From positions 5,146,001 through 5,210,000 of the forward strand of contig NC_064678.1 of NCBI RefSeq assembly GCF_023278565.1: 64,000 nt of DNA. The letters are read 5' to 3'. Origin of the DNA: Colletotrichum lupini (lineage: Eukaryota > Ascomycota > Sordariomycetes > Glomerellales > Glomerellaceae). Both the position numbers and the translations under genes were made by a program. Within the stretch, counting starts at the first letter, position 1, and each line of letters opens with the position of its first letter. Shown piece after piece: positions 35,443 through 46,690 of the stretch. A model generated the notes under the pieces. It saw nothing but the letters and a program-made list of their open reading frames with translations, was not told the origin of the DNA and did no database searches.

Positions 35443-38400
35443 CTAATTAGTAATTAAATTCTATTATTATAAATTAATAAAGTATCTTATTATATGAAAA
35501 AGACGACCTCCTAATATTATATAAGATAAGAAATTCGTACTAATTAACTTTATAAAAGTAGATAAAAAAGAAGGTAATTCTTAAATATTATATAAAATTA
35601 AGTAATTATAGCCCTTTATTACTTATAAAAAGTTAACGTCTATTATATTAAAATATATTAATTAATAAAACCGCTTAAATAACTAGCCTTTTACTATCGC
35701 CCCGAGTAGCTTTTTTACTAAATAACTTTTCTATAGCTAGCCTATAATTAAAAATTAACTAGTTAAATTAATAAAAAAAATACTTATATAATAACTACTT
35801 ATTTAATTAATTAGTATAATAAACGAGCTTAATAATATAATATAAAAAAGTACTACGTAATTAAAAAAAGGGATCTTTAAACGTAAACATTCTTACTTAG
35901 TAATAAAAATAACTTTATAAGAGTTATTAAGTTAAAATATTTATAATATATAAAAAAGTCTATTATTATAAGAATTTTATAAATATAACCTTAAGCCCGC
36001 GATCTAAATAACCTCTTTATAACTCTTTTAATTACCCCCCGGGTATTATTTAAAAATATAATATAAAGAATAGTTTAATAAAAGAAAAGGGGATTTAAAA
36101 GTCCTAATAATATTAAGTTAAGAGTATTACGGATTTTAAAAATTAACTTAAAAAAAAGGCGGCTATCCTAAAATAATCTTATAACCTCTTATTAAAGTTA
36201 TTATTAGCCTAAAAAAAAGCTAAAGAAATAAAAATCTAAAAAAAAAAAAATTCCTCTAAAAAGCTATTAAAAGGCTTTTTTTTATACTAACTCTTAGCGC
36301 AAAATTACTAATTTTAAAAAGTTAACTAAATAATAAAAAGGATCGCTAGTAAGTAATAATTACCTAACTATAATTAAACTATAAAAAAAACTATTTAAAA
36401 AATATAAAATAGGGTACTAAAAGGTTATAAAAATAAAATTTCTAAAGTATCTAACCCTACCGCGTACGAATAATAAATAAGTATTTTTAATAAATCCTTA
36501 AAATCTATAATTTTATAAAAAAAAGGGCTTAATTTTATTAACTATACTTAACGGCCTATACGGTTTTTAATAGCCTATATAGCTCTTTTATAAGCCGCTT
36601 AATATTTATTTTTAACTATTTTTATAAAATACTATTTTAAAAAAAGTAAGTTAAAAAAAGAAGTTATTTAAAAATTATAAAGAGTATAAGGCTTAACAGG
36701 TTAGAAGTATACGGGATAATAAAAATTAGTAATTAATAAAAATCCTAAGACTAATTACTATATCTTCTTATAATAATATAAACGTCTATTACTATTATTA
36801 TAAAAAAGAACTACTAAAACTTACCTTTTTATATTAAAAAAAAAAAAAAGATTTTAATAAGTATAATAATTAGTAATTTAAAAAAGTAATAGTAATTACT
36901 AAAAATAATAAAAACAAAAATAGTAATAAAATAATAAAAAAAAATAGGAATTTCCTAGACCCTAATAAATTCGTTGAGTAATAAAAGCACGGATTTACTA
37001 CGACTAATACGCAAATTAAATATATCCCTATTAAAATTAAATATATTAGTAATTACTAATACGAGTATAAACTAAAGCACGACCCTTAATAAGTTAAAAA
37101 AAAAAAAAGGATAAAACCCGATCTTAAATAGAATCCTAATCCCTTATAAATAAGTAAATATTAACCCGGACTATTAAAGAACGTAAATATATAAAATCGT
37201 AAATTAGCTTAATAATAAGTAAATTAATATAGTATTAATCTATTTAACTAAGGTTTATAAAAAAAAAGGGCTATAAGGGCAACCCTTATTTTATAAGATT
37301 ATAAATAACCTTAGTTACTAATTAAATGAATAATTTATAAGCGTAAGCTTAAGAATTATAAAAGTAGTTAATAAATTCTTTTACGGGCGAGGGGTATTAT
37401 TAATATAATTATAATTATAAAAGCTATATAAAATACTAATAATAATAATTATAAAAAAGGAATTCGTACTATAAAACTAAATATAGGTCGATAGAGCGTA
37501 TAATTACTTTAATAAATTTTAAGAAAAGGTAAACAACTTAGATTTCCTCCCTATAATCACTAATAAAAATCTATTATTATAAAAGGATATACCGGGGTAA
37601 AATATAATACTAAAAATACGATAATTAATAATTTTACTTATTTCGATCTATAACTCGTTACTATTACTAATATAAAATTTAGCGCTAATTAGCTAATAAA
37701 AAAAAAGGTAAATAACCTAAAATTACTAATAATACGTAGTAACATAGGGATCGTATATAAATACTAAAAATTTAGTAATAAATACGAGGTAATTTATAAA
37801 CTTTAAAAAAATCTTTTTAAAAGAGAAAATCTTTTTAAAAGAGAAATTATATTCTAAAGAGAAGTATAAGGTTTTATAAAAAACCTTAATAATATTTTAT
37901 AATTACTATAAGAAAATCAGAATTAAAGAATACTAATACTATTTAATAATTAATATTATACTTATAAGTAAAGCCTCTAATTATTATTATAAAGTAGTAC
38001 GTAATTTCGATTAAAACGACTTTTTTAATATAATTAACGCAATTTAAAGCCGCTTTAAGACCTATAATAAGAACCTAAAGCTCTTATCTAAGCTATAAGT
38101 AATTTCTTTTATATTTATAGCTAGGATAATAGAGGATAAATCGTAAATAAAGATCTTTGAAAAGCTTATTAATTAAATTAATAAACTAATAAAAACCTAG
38201 CTAAATAAGGGGATAAATAAGTAAAAAATTAAATATCTCTATACCGCAATTTAGTATATATTAAAAACAAAAATAACCCTATACTAAGTACTTAAAAACT
38301 ACAAAACGCTCTACTTAAAGCTAAAATCTAGTTTTAATATTAAAGTAAAAATACCGCGCCAAATCCACCTCTAAGTATATAACGGCCCTTATTAGTAATA

Positions 38401-41276
38401 TTAAGTCGATCGAACGTATAATAAAAAAAAAAGAGGCTAGATATAGTAATCGTTAGTAAAAAAGCCTAAATTCGTTAAATAAATAAAGATCTAACTTACG
38501 GGCAGAGTAATAAAAGAAGTAATACTATATTTATAAAAAAAATAGATATTAATTAAATAACTATTCTAAAGAAGAGCGTACTAAAGTATACGAATAATAT
38601 AAAAAGTCGAGGGTAGTAAATAGTAAAACTAGCCCTCGTTAGTTTAAATAATTCCTTATTATATATAAAAACAAATCTAAGGGTATAAAACTTAGTCATA
38701 GTAGTTAAAGTAGCGGCCTAAAGCATATACCCCCTATAAAAATTTAGAAAATAAAAAAGATCTTACCCCCTATACTAACGAATTAAATTATAATAAAATC
38801 GATAATATTAACTACTCTTTTTTTACCCCGTTAGCCTCTAGAGGATATATAAAGCTAAATAAATAAAAAGTAGCAGAAGCTCTTAATAAATAGGCTTTTA
38901 TTTATAAATAATAAAAAAAGGTCCCTTAAATAATAGATATTAAATAATTAAAAGGGTAAATTTAATAAGGCCAAAGCCCATTCTCTTAATAATTAAAAAG
39001 AAAATACTATCTCTCTTAATATTTAAAAAAAAAAACATAATACTAAGCAAATTTAGGGGTAGCTAAAGGGGTCCTTTTTATATTACCTAGATCCCTTAAA
39101 TACTAAACTTATATAAGTATTTTATATAAATAAAAAGTATAGCCTAGATAATTTTTATAAAATTATCCTAAATACTAAGGTATCGTAATAGTTAATTAAA
39201 AACAAAAGGTAATTCTAGGCGCTATAAAAGATCGTATTAATAACGATTAATATATTGATAATAAGTATTATAAAAATTAGTTTCGGCCTAAGTAAAAAAA
39301 TCGTTACCCTAAGTATAGTAAAAATAAAAACGTACTTCGGAATAATAACTTTCTATATTTTACTTATGAATACCCCATTTCTCTTATATTTAAAAGATAT
39401 AGATTAACTAAGTATTATATTTAATAATATAAAGAATAAAATCTCTAGTAATAAGCACTTTAAAATAATTAAATAATAATAGGGGTATACGTTTATAAAG
39501 CTCACTAATAATATAAAGTTAATTAATTACTTAATAAAAAATAAGCTTAAAAAACTATACTAGAGATTTAGGTACCTATTAGTTATGAAGCTATATAACC
39601 TCCTAAAGTAATTAAATAATAATAATATTAAAATAGGGGTACTAGAGTAGTTAATAAAAGTATATTATTAATACTAAATAAATACGTAGAGCCTACGTAA
39701 ATTTAAGTTTAAATTACGTAATAAGCTTAACTTTAACTAAAAAATCGTTATTAATATCTTTTACTTAAATAGTCGGCTAGTACTATATATAATTAACGTA
39801 ACTATATCTTTCTAAGTAAAGCAATTCCTCCGGGATTTATAAATAAAAATAATATAAACAGCCCTATAAAAAAGCTAAATCGATATATACTAAGGACCGC
39901 TAAATAGTATTAGAACCGATACTAATACTAGCTTTAAATCGGTAAAGTTTAAAAATAATATAATAGCTTATAATATATAACTAAAAGTTATACTTATTAA
40001 AGCGCACTATAATATTAAAAAGGTAAAAAGAGCACACTAGTAGTTAAAAAGGGCGTTTAGAATTATTAAAAAAAAAAGTCTAAATTTTATTAATAATAAA
40101 TACCTCTAAATAGTACTTAAATACTATAATAATATTATAAAGCCTAACGGACTTATACTAACGCTATTAATATTTAGAGTATATTTAAAAATAACCTTAG
40201 CCTTACTACCGTTACTAAGTATAAGCTAACGAGCCTAAGTAATTAAAAAAGTAATATAAGTACTGCGCGAGGTAAGTATAAAAAAATAAGTTAATAAAGT
40301 AATTACTATATATAATAAGCTTAATATAAGGAGTAATCTAAATATATTACTAAATTCGAATATATAAATATAATATAAAATTACTTAATAATAAGCTAGG
40401 CTATATAAATTAATTTTTATTAACGAGCGCTCTTATATAACTATAAAAAATCGTAACTAGTTAATTAAAATATTAATTATAGTAATTAAACCGTACTATA
40501 TAAATCTTAATAAAGTAACTTTTAACTTATAAAAAAAAAGAGCTAGAGGAAACTATATAATCCGTAGTAAAAGTATAAAAGATTATCCTTGATAAAATCG
40601 TTATAATAATACTAATAAACGATAAAAAAAAAATTACTAAAAGGGCACTAATACTACTAACAAAACGTTATAAAAAACTATAATAACAAGCCCTAACGTA
40701 GCAATTCATTATTAATAACGAAGTAATTAATACCTTTTATATAAAAAAAAAAAGCTAATTTCGAGCTAGTAATTAAACTACGTAAAAAAAGTATAATTAT
40801 AACTACTAAAAAGCTATATAAAAGATTAGATCTTATTAAAACAAATACTCTTCGTAATTAAGGGGTCTATTAATTTATCCTATATAACCTAAAAAGATAT
40901 ATAAACCTCTATATATTTAAATTATAAATAATTCATAAGATTAAAGGGAAAGGAACACCCTAGCCGTACGAAAAGTCTAAATACGTAATTTAAAAATACG
41001 GTAATATTAAAAAAATAACGCTACTTATATAATCGCCCACTATATAGCGCTATAGTTAATAATTAATAATAGTACTAATAGCATCGCTATAGAAAAAGGG
41101 ATATGAGATTTAGAGCCGTAATATTACCTAGGCCTATACCTAATTAGCTATAGGGCTTATAAGGAAAATCCTAGCTTATTTACTAAACAAAATAGCTAGT
41201 AAATACTTAAAAAGCACGATTATTAGAATACTTAAGCTACTATATAGGCTCGTAAAATTAGGCACTTATTAATAAG

Positions 41277-41790
41277 TGTTACGAAGGTAACTTTGTTTAC
41301 CTTATTATTCGCCTTATTATCAATATTACGTAAGCAAACTATATACCATATTAATCTACGATTTCTGTAGATTATTATAGGTATTGATTATGTAAGCAAT
41401 ACTGCTTATATAAGCTTACGTGAGCAGTGGAAAGTACTGGAAGATAACTGAATAATCTGGAATTTACTCGAGGCGGAATTACGTACTACGATTACGCATT
41501 CACTTACGTATATGCTTATTAATTATATCATAATTAATAAGCAATGGAATATTCTAGTAGGAGGTTTTTATGCCTATATGTAGGCGTGTATTTGCCTACC
41601 TAGACCTTTCGTTAAGCAAGCAACTTCTCATATAGTAATTCAACTATATTACTCTCTTTATTACAAAAACCTCTTTTATATACGCTTATTTCCCCTATAT
41701 TCATATATTCTTGCTTCTATATGAATATTCACTTTTCATATTCTATATAAGAATATCCCGCATTACCTCGTTAAAGCTATACGTGCTAGA
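41277..41790 (+). repeat. Copia 5' LTR
   Basis: 514 bp, beginning TGTTACGAAGG and ending GCTAGA. It contains a perfect 13-bp inverted repeat with a 3-base loop at 41514-41542. Promoter elements were not assigned. Confidence 0.93.
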
Positions 41791-41804
41791 GGTTATGAGC
41801 CCAG
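41791..41804 (+). other. Primer-binding site, half initiator tRNA-Met
   Basis: GGTTATGAGCCCAG is directly next to the LTR and complementary to the anticodon arm of initiator tRNA-Met, as in Drosophila copia and Ty5. The same core marks the outer short-LTR element. Confidence 0.85.
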
Positions 41805-42259
41805 TTATTATATAACTGAGGTTTTATTTACTTAAGTGAATATTATTCACTTATCCGAGCTCTTCTATTTTTATTTACCTATATCATACCTATTATCATT
41901 TAGGTATATGCCTTTATCCGGTATATGCATATTCATATATTGAGATATCTTACTCCGCCCAAAATCACTTTTTCGAATTCGAAAATTCGAAATCGACCTT
42001 TATATTTAATAAAGGATTTATATATAAAAAGGCAGACGAAGTGTAAGTCCTTTTTATACTATATACTTACTTTTATTAAATATCTATTTATAAGAAAAAG
42101 AAGTCAAAATAGACTTTTTCTTATATATATTTTTAGACTTAAAATAAGTCTATTTTCAAGCTTAAAAACAAGCTTGAATTCTAAGCTTAAAGTAAGCTTA
42201 TTTATACTAGGAACAATACTAGTATATATTTATATTATATATATTCTAAAATATATATA
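41805..42259 (+). other. Copia leader with an array of perfect hairpins
   Basis: At least six perfect inverted repeats follow closely: 41833-41853 (10-bp stem), 42090-42124 (11-bp stem), 42135-42151, 42155-42178 (9-bp stem), 42182-42200 and a palindromic TTCGAATTCGAA block. A 111-codon frame from ATG 41925 ends in TAA at 42258-42260, overlapping the Gag-Pol ATG by one base (TAATG). Its product is rich in Ile, Leu, Tyr and Lys and is not recognised; it may be chance in AT-rich DNA. Confidence 0.6.
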
Positions 42260-45200
42260 ATGGCGGATATTATCAAGGCAATTACAGGCTGCCTTATGCC
42301 TGAAAATCAACGCCTAAAAGGTAGTCAAAATTGGACTACTTGGCTTTCTACTCTTCATATTTATCTTCGACTTTTGAAATTAAATACCTATTTCGAAGTT
42401 GAAAACGAATATGAAAATATTACTGAAGAGCAAAAAACCCAATCCTTATTATTAATAAGGCAAAATATTCAACCTGAGCCTCTTTCACTTATTTTTGATC
42501 AAATTGATCCAAAAGAGGCTCTTAATACCCTTAAAGCATCCTATGAGGGTACAGGACCAGTTCTACGTCAACAATTATACCTCGAATTCCACGCTATTAG
42601 ATTGGAGCATTTTAATAGCTTAAATGAGTTTATTAGCTCATTTAAAAGCTATATTTCCAAATTAAAAAGCGTAGGAGCTATTATTGAGGATATAGACCAA
42701 AAAACGGTCTTTATATCAGCCCTAACTAATATCTTTCCGATTTGGGCTGATCGTCAAAGGTCTAATTTAAGACTTAAAGAGCCCCCTACTTTAGAGGCTC
42801 TTATTACGGATATATTAGACGAAAATAGGAGAGAAATCGATACTCCTATGTCTAGTAATACTATTAAGAGTAATAAATACTCTCGAAATAAGTATAATAA
42901 GTCTAAGACTTATTATAAGCAAAATACCAACCCAAATACCAACCCAAATAAGCCCTCAAATTACCCAAATAAGCCCTCAAATAAGCCCTCATATCAACCC
43001 AAACCAAACCAACCCCGAAACCAGCCCCGAAACCAACCAAACCAGCCCAATCTTTTTACGAAAAACCAACGCCCACATGGAGATTTGAACCCTCAGCCCT
43101 TACAATCAAGGAATTATATGGTTAGTGGTTCCGACCACTATACCATAGACCCACTTGATGAAAATTATCAACCTTTTCTCCCTCATATATTACCCAACTC
43201 GACTCCAAATGATAATTTGGGCCTTTCGGGAGAAAATACCAATAATTCGGCTAATATGGGCACAAATACAACTGAAAGGTGGTTGTATGATACGGGTTCA
43301 ACAGTCCATATTACTAATAGTATGGATTTATTCGAAAATTTCGATAATAGGGACAATTTACCCCCTATTCGAACCGGAGCTGGCCCAGTTTACCCACAGG
43401 GTATTGGGGACTTAATTTTACCTATCTATTTACGGGGTAAAATTATACCTATAAGGTTAAAAAATACCTTATATATTCCAGAATTCCCACTTAATATCTT
43501 TTCAGGTATATTACACTACAAAAATGGTGGATATATTGAAAAGAATTATTTAGTGGATTCTGAGGGCAATGTATTTGCTTATTTGGATTTCAAAAGGCAT
43601 GGATTTTTCCTTAATATTGCTTGGAAAAATCGAAGGCCTACTACAGGGTACCAACAAAACGATTTGGACCCTAAAAATCAGTATTTGGATCTAAAAAATA
43701 TTTTAGAATCCATTCAAAATTCTCTTCATAATATTACTATTAATAATAGTAATATAGAGAAAAATACTGATTATTTATCTGAAAATTCAGATAATCAGGC
43801 CTATTCAATCACCCAGGAATGGCACGAAAAATTAGGTCATCCTTCTTACCCTTATTTATTAAAAACTGCGAAAATAACTAAGGGAATTCCTTTAGACAAA
43901 TTAAAGGAAAAAGACCTAAATTGCCCGAGCTGTACTACAGCTAAGTTAACTAGGCAACAGCCTAAAATTAACTATAATCGGGCATTATTTCCACTAGAAA
44001 GGGTCTGTATTGATACAGTTAAAATTACCCCTACTACTATTAGTGGAAATAATTACGCTATTCCGTTTACGGATGATTTTACTGGTTTTCGAGATGTTGA
44101 ATTCTCAAAAACCAAAGAGAATATAATTAATATTCTCAAAAACAAACTGGAATTTTATTTTAACCAGTTTAATTCCTACCCTAAGTATATACGCTTAGAT
44201 AATGGTACGGAATTCAATATAGGGGAATTATTACCCTATATTAACGAAAAAGGCATTATTTTAGAGCCTTCCACGCCCTATACGCCCGAGCAAAATGGTA
44301 TAGCCGAAAGGACTAATAGGGCCCTTATCGAAAAGGCTAGAACTATTTTATTAGCAGAGAAATTACCCCTATATTTATGGGACGTAATTTTGAAAGAATT
44401 AACTAAATTAGTTAATTTTACCGCTAATATACGCCTTGAAAAGACCCCTATCGAGGCTTTTCTCGATTATTTCTTCCCAAAAAGAAATAATAAGCCGGAT
44501 TTATCTAATCTAAGAAAAATCGGCTCTAGGGTACTTATTTATTACCCTACTCAAAAGCGAGTCACTTCGAATAAAATGTATACCTATACTCAAAATGGTA
44601 TATATTTAGGAAAAGAAGGTAATAATATATATGTTATATATTGCCCTTCTAATCCTTTTCGATCTCGATTATTACGGACTTCGCATATTCGATTTATTCA
44701 AAATAATAGAATAGAGGGGGTAGAAAGCGTAAATCCTCCTTTATATTCTAAAATTTTTGATAAAATCGAAGATATTCAGGAAATACCTTCTAAAATAGAG
44801 GTATTAATTCCCAAATTATCTGAGGAAGAAAAATCTAAATATAAAGATTTTACTCAGAGTATTACCCTACCTCCAGAGCCTAATACACTAAAACAGGCTC
44901 TAAATAGCTCAGAAAAATCAGAATGGTTAAAAGCTATATATTCTGAGCTAGAGGTTATTATTAAAAAGGGTACTTTATTAGCTATAGACCCAAATAAGGT
45001 CTATAAAGCTAATAAAAATCCACTATCTACTAGATGGGTCTTTAAACGAAAAATCAATATTAATACTGGTAATATTGATAAATATAAGGCCCGATTAGTA
45101 GTTAGAGGCTTCGAACAACAGTATGGAGTCGATTATTTCCAAACTTTTGCTTCTGGAAGTAATCCTACTACCTATAGGGTACTTATAGCCCTATCTGCCC

Positions 45201-46507
45201 CTTTAAACTGGCATATACACCAAATTGACGTTATTGGTGCCTTTTTAAATGGGGATTTATTAGAAGAGGTATATATAGACCCTTCTAATATACCTTTAAC
45301 TGAATTTTTTGAAAAATACCCTAATTTAAATACTATAAATTGGGATAAATCAAAAAATCAGTTATTACAGCTTTTAAAAGCCTTATATGGGCTCAAACAA
45401 AGCCCTAGACAATGGCAACTAAAGCTGAAGTCTATTTTTAATAAAATAGGCTTTTTACCTCTAAAATCCGATGAGGCTACCTATTTCAACCAGGATTTCA
45501 AAAATCCTGCTTTTATTGTTACCCACGTCGATGATTTCCTTATATTTAATAAAAATATTAAATATATAGAGGAAATTAAGGGTAAAATATCGAAATATAT
45601 CGATATTAAAGACCTAGGCGAAGCCTCGAATTTCCTAGGCGTCAAAATTACTAGAAATCGGTCTAATAAGACTATTTCTCTCTCTCAAAGTCATTATATT
45701 AAGGAAATTCTTAATAATAATGATTTTTCCAAAGCTAAAATCACTAATATACCTATAAATCCGGGTATATTAAATAGTGATTTAGGGAACGAAAAAGATG
45801 ACTATTTACCTTCAAAAGAGCTATTAAAGACCTACCAGCACCTAGTAGGATCTTTAATGTACGCTATGGTTGTGACTAGGGCTGATTTAGCTTTTTCAGT
45901 CTCTTTCGTCTCCCAATACCTCCATAAGCCCACTATTTACCTACTTAAGGTAGTAAAAGGTATTTATAGATACCTTAGTGGCACTATTCACTATAATATT
46001 ACCTATAATGGTAATATTGGGCCTGTAGAATTAGTAGGCTATACTGATTCTAACTGGGCCGGGTGTAAAAGTACTAGAAAATCAACTTCTGGGTACTTAT
46101 TTACACTAAATGGAGGTCCGATTAGCTGGAAGTCTAAAAAACAGTCTACTATAGCACTTTCTACTACAGAGGCTGAATTTAATGGACTTCAGGAAGCTAT
46201 TCGGGAAGCTATTTGGCTTCAGAATTTATTATCGGAAATAGGTTATCAAGTTAAACCTATTACTATTAAAACCGATAATAATGGGGCATTATCTCTTGCT
46301 TATAATCCTGAATATCACCAAAGGACTAAGCATACTGCCCTATATTATTATTATACTCGACAGGAAGTAGAAAAAGGGAATATTAAAGTAGAATATCTCC
46401 CTTCTACTATAATGCCTGCCGATGGGTTAACAAAACCCTTACCTCGGGTTAAACATAAGGAATTCGTTAAGCTAATAGGCTTAAACGATCCTAATAACCC
46501 TATTTAA
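42260..46507 (+). CDS. Copia Gag-Pol polyprotein, intact
   Basis: One 1,415-codon frame with the copia order Gag, protease, integrase, reverse transcriptase, RNase H. Gag (about 1-200) has the UBN2-type opening GSQNWTTWLSTLHIYL; an Asn/Pro/Lys-rich repeat linker follows, and no CCHC zinc knuckle is seen. The protease has DTGS at D344. Integrase has an HHCC-type region (WHEKLGHP...CPSC) and the catalytic D585, D647 and E683, the last two 36 apart as in the D,D35E pattern. Reverse transcriptase has D990 and V-D1091-D1092 (HVDDFLIF), and the copia block KALYGLKQSPRQW. RNase H has D1263 (YTDSNWAG), E1304 and D1339 (TDNNGAL), and ends MPADGLTKPLP. All catalytic residues are present, so it could be active. 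Codon third positions are mostly A/T, unlike host genes. Confidence 0.96.
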   Translation: MADIIKAITGCLMPENQRLKGSQNWTTWLSTLHIYLRLLKLNTYFEVENEYENITEEQKTQSLLLIRQNIQPEPLSLIFDQIDPKEALNTLKASYEGTGPVLRQQLYLEFHAIRLEHFNSLNEFISSFKSYISKLKSVGAIIEDIDQKTVFISALTNIFPIWADRQRSNLRLKEPPTLEALITDILDENRREIDTPMSSNTIKSNKYSRNKYNKSKTYYKQNTNPNTNPNKPSNYPNKPSNKPSYQPKPNQPRNQPRNQPNQPNLFTKNQRPHGDLNPQPLQSRNYMVSGSDHYTIDPLDENYQPFLPHILPNSTPNDNLGLSGENTNNSANMGTNTTERWLYDTGSTVHITNSMDLFENFDNRDNLPPIRTGAGPVYPQGIGDLILPIYLRGKIIPIRLKNTLYIPEFPLNIFSGILHYKNGGYIEKNYLVDSEGNVFAYLDFKRHGFFLNIAWKNRRPTTGYQQNDLDPKNQYLDLKNILESIQNSLHNITINNSNIEKNTDYLSENSDNQAYSITQEWHEKLGHPSYPYLLKTAKITKGIPLDKLKEKDLNCPSCTTAKLTRQQPKINYNRALFPLERVCIDTVKITPTTISGNNYAIPFTDDFTGFRDVEFSKTKENIINILKNKLEFYFNQFNSYPKYIRLDNGTEFNIGELLPYINEKGIILEPSTPYTPEQNGIAERTNRALIEKARTILLAEKLPLYLWDVILKELTKLVNFTANIRLEKTPIEAFLDYFFPKRNNKPDLSNLRKIGSRVLIYYPTQKRVTSNKMYTYTQNGIYLGKEGNNIYVIYCPSNPFRSRLLRTSHIRFIQNNRIEGVESVNPPLYSKIFDKIEDIQEIPSKIEVLIPKLSEEEKSKYKDFTQSITLPPEPNTLKQALNSSEKSEWLKAIYSELEVIIKKGTLLAIDPNKVYKANKNPLSTRWVFKRKININTGNIDKYKARLVVRGFEQQYGVDYFQTFASGSNPTTYRVLIALSAPLNWHIHQIDVIGAFLNGDLLEEVYIDPSNIPLTEFFEKYPNLNTINWDKSKNQLLQLLKALYGLKQSPRQWQLKLKSIFNKIGFLPLKSDEATYFNQDFKNPAFIVTHVDDFLIFNKNIKYIEEIKGKISKYIDIKDLGEASNFLGVKITRNRSNKTISLSQSHYIKEILNNNDFSKAKITNIPINPGILNSDLGNEKDDYLPSKELLKTYQHLVGSLMYAMVVTRADLAFSVSFVSQYLHKPTIYLLKVVKGIYRYLSGTIHYNITYNGNIGPVELVGYTDSNWAGCKSTRKSTSGYLFTLNGGPISWKSKKQSTIALSTTEAEFNGLQEAIREAIWLQNLLSEIGYQVKPITIKTDNNGALSLAYNPEYHQRTKHTALYYYYTRQEVEKGNIKVEYLPSTIMPADGLTKPLPRVKHKEFVKLIGLNDPNNPI
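43066..43152 (-). other. tRNA-like segment, antisense inside the copia frame
   Basis: On the minus strand this stretch has an A-box-like TGGTATAGTGG followed by a perfect hairpin GTGGT-CGGA-ACCAC, a second hairpin CCTT-GATTGT-AAGG, and a B-box-like GGTTCAAATCTCC near its end, spaced as in a tRNA gene with a long variable arm. The acceptor and T stems pair poorly. It lies in the Gag-protease linker and is translated as part of the polyprotein. It may be a degenerate captured tRNA sequence; real transcription is not shown. Confidence 0.35.
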
Positions 46508-46574
46508 CCTATATTATACCCCTAATATAGGTATTTATTTTCCTTATATTTTATGAATACTTTAAGGAAAATAC

Positions 46575-46652
46575 TCTAGGGTACCAAAAGATTGTTCTAG
46601 GGTACCAAAAAACTATTCTAGGGTACTAGAAATCTACTCTAGGGTACTTGGT
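46575..46652 (+). repeat. Four tandem 21-bp units before the copia polypurine tract
   Basis: TCTAGGGTAC recurs at 46575, 46596, 46617 and 46638, exactly 21 bases apart, between the stop codon and the polypurine tract. Each unit centres on GGTAC followed by A-rich sequence. Confidence 0.85.
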
Positions 46653-46679
46653 TAGCTATTTCAACATAGCTAATAAGGC

Positions 46680-46690
46680 AAAAGAGGGAG
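46680..46690 (+). other. Copia polypurine tract
   Basis: AAAAGAGGGAG ends exactly where the 3' LTR begins, the expected plus-strand primer. Confidence 0.88.

Noticed and set aside
43155..43415. 86-codon frame inside the copia polyprotein
   Set aside because: Shadow in another frame of the Gag-Pol gene.
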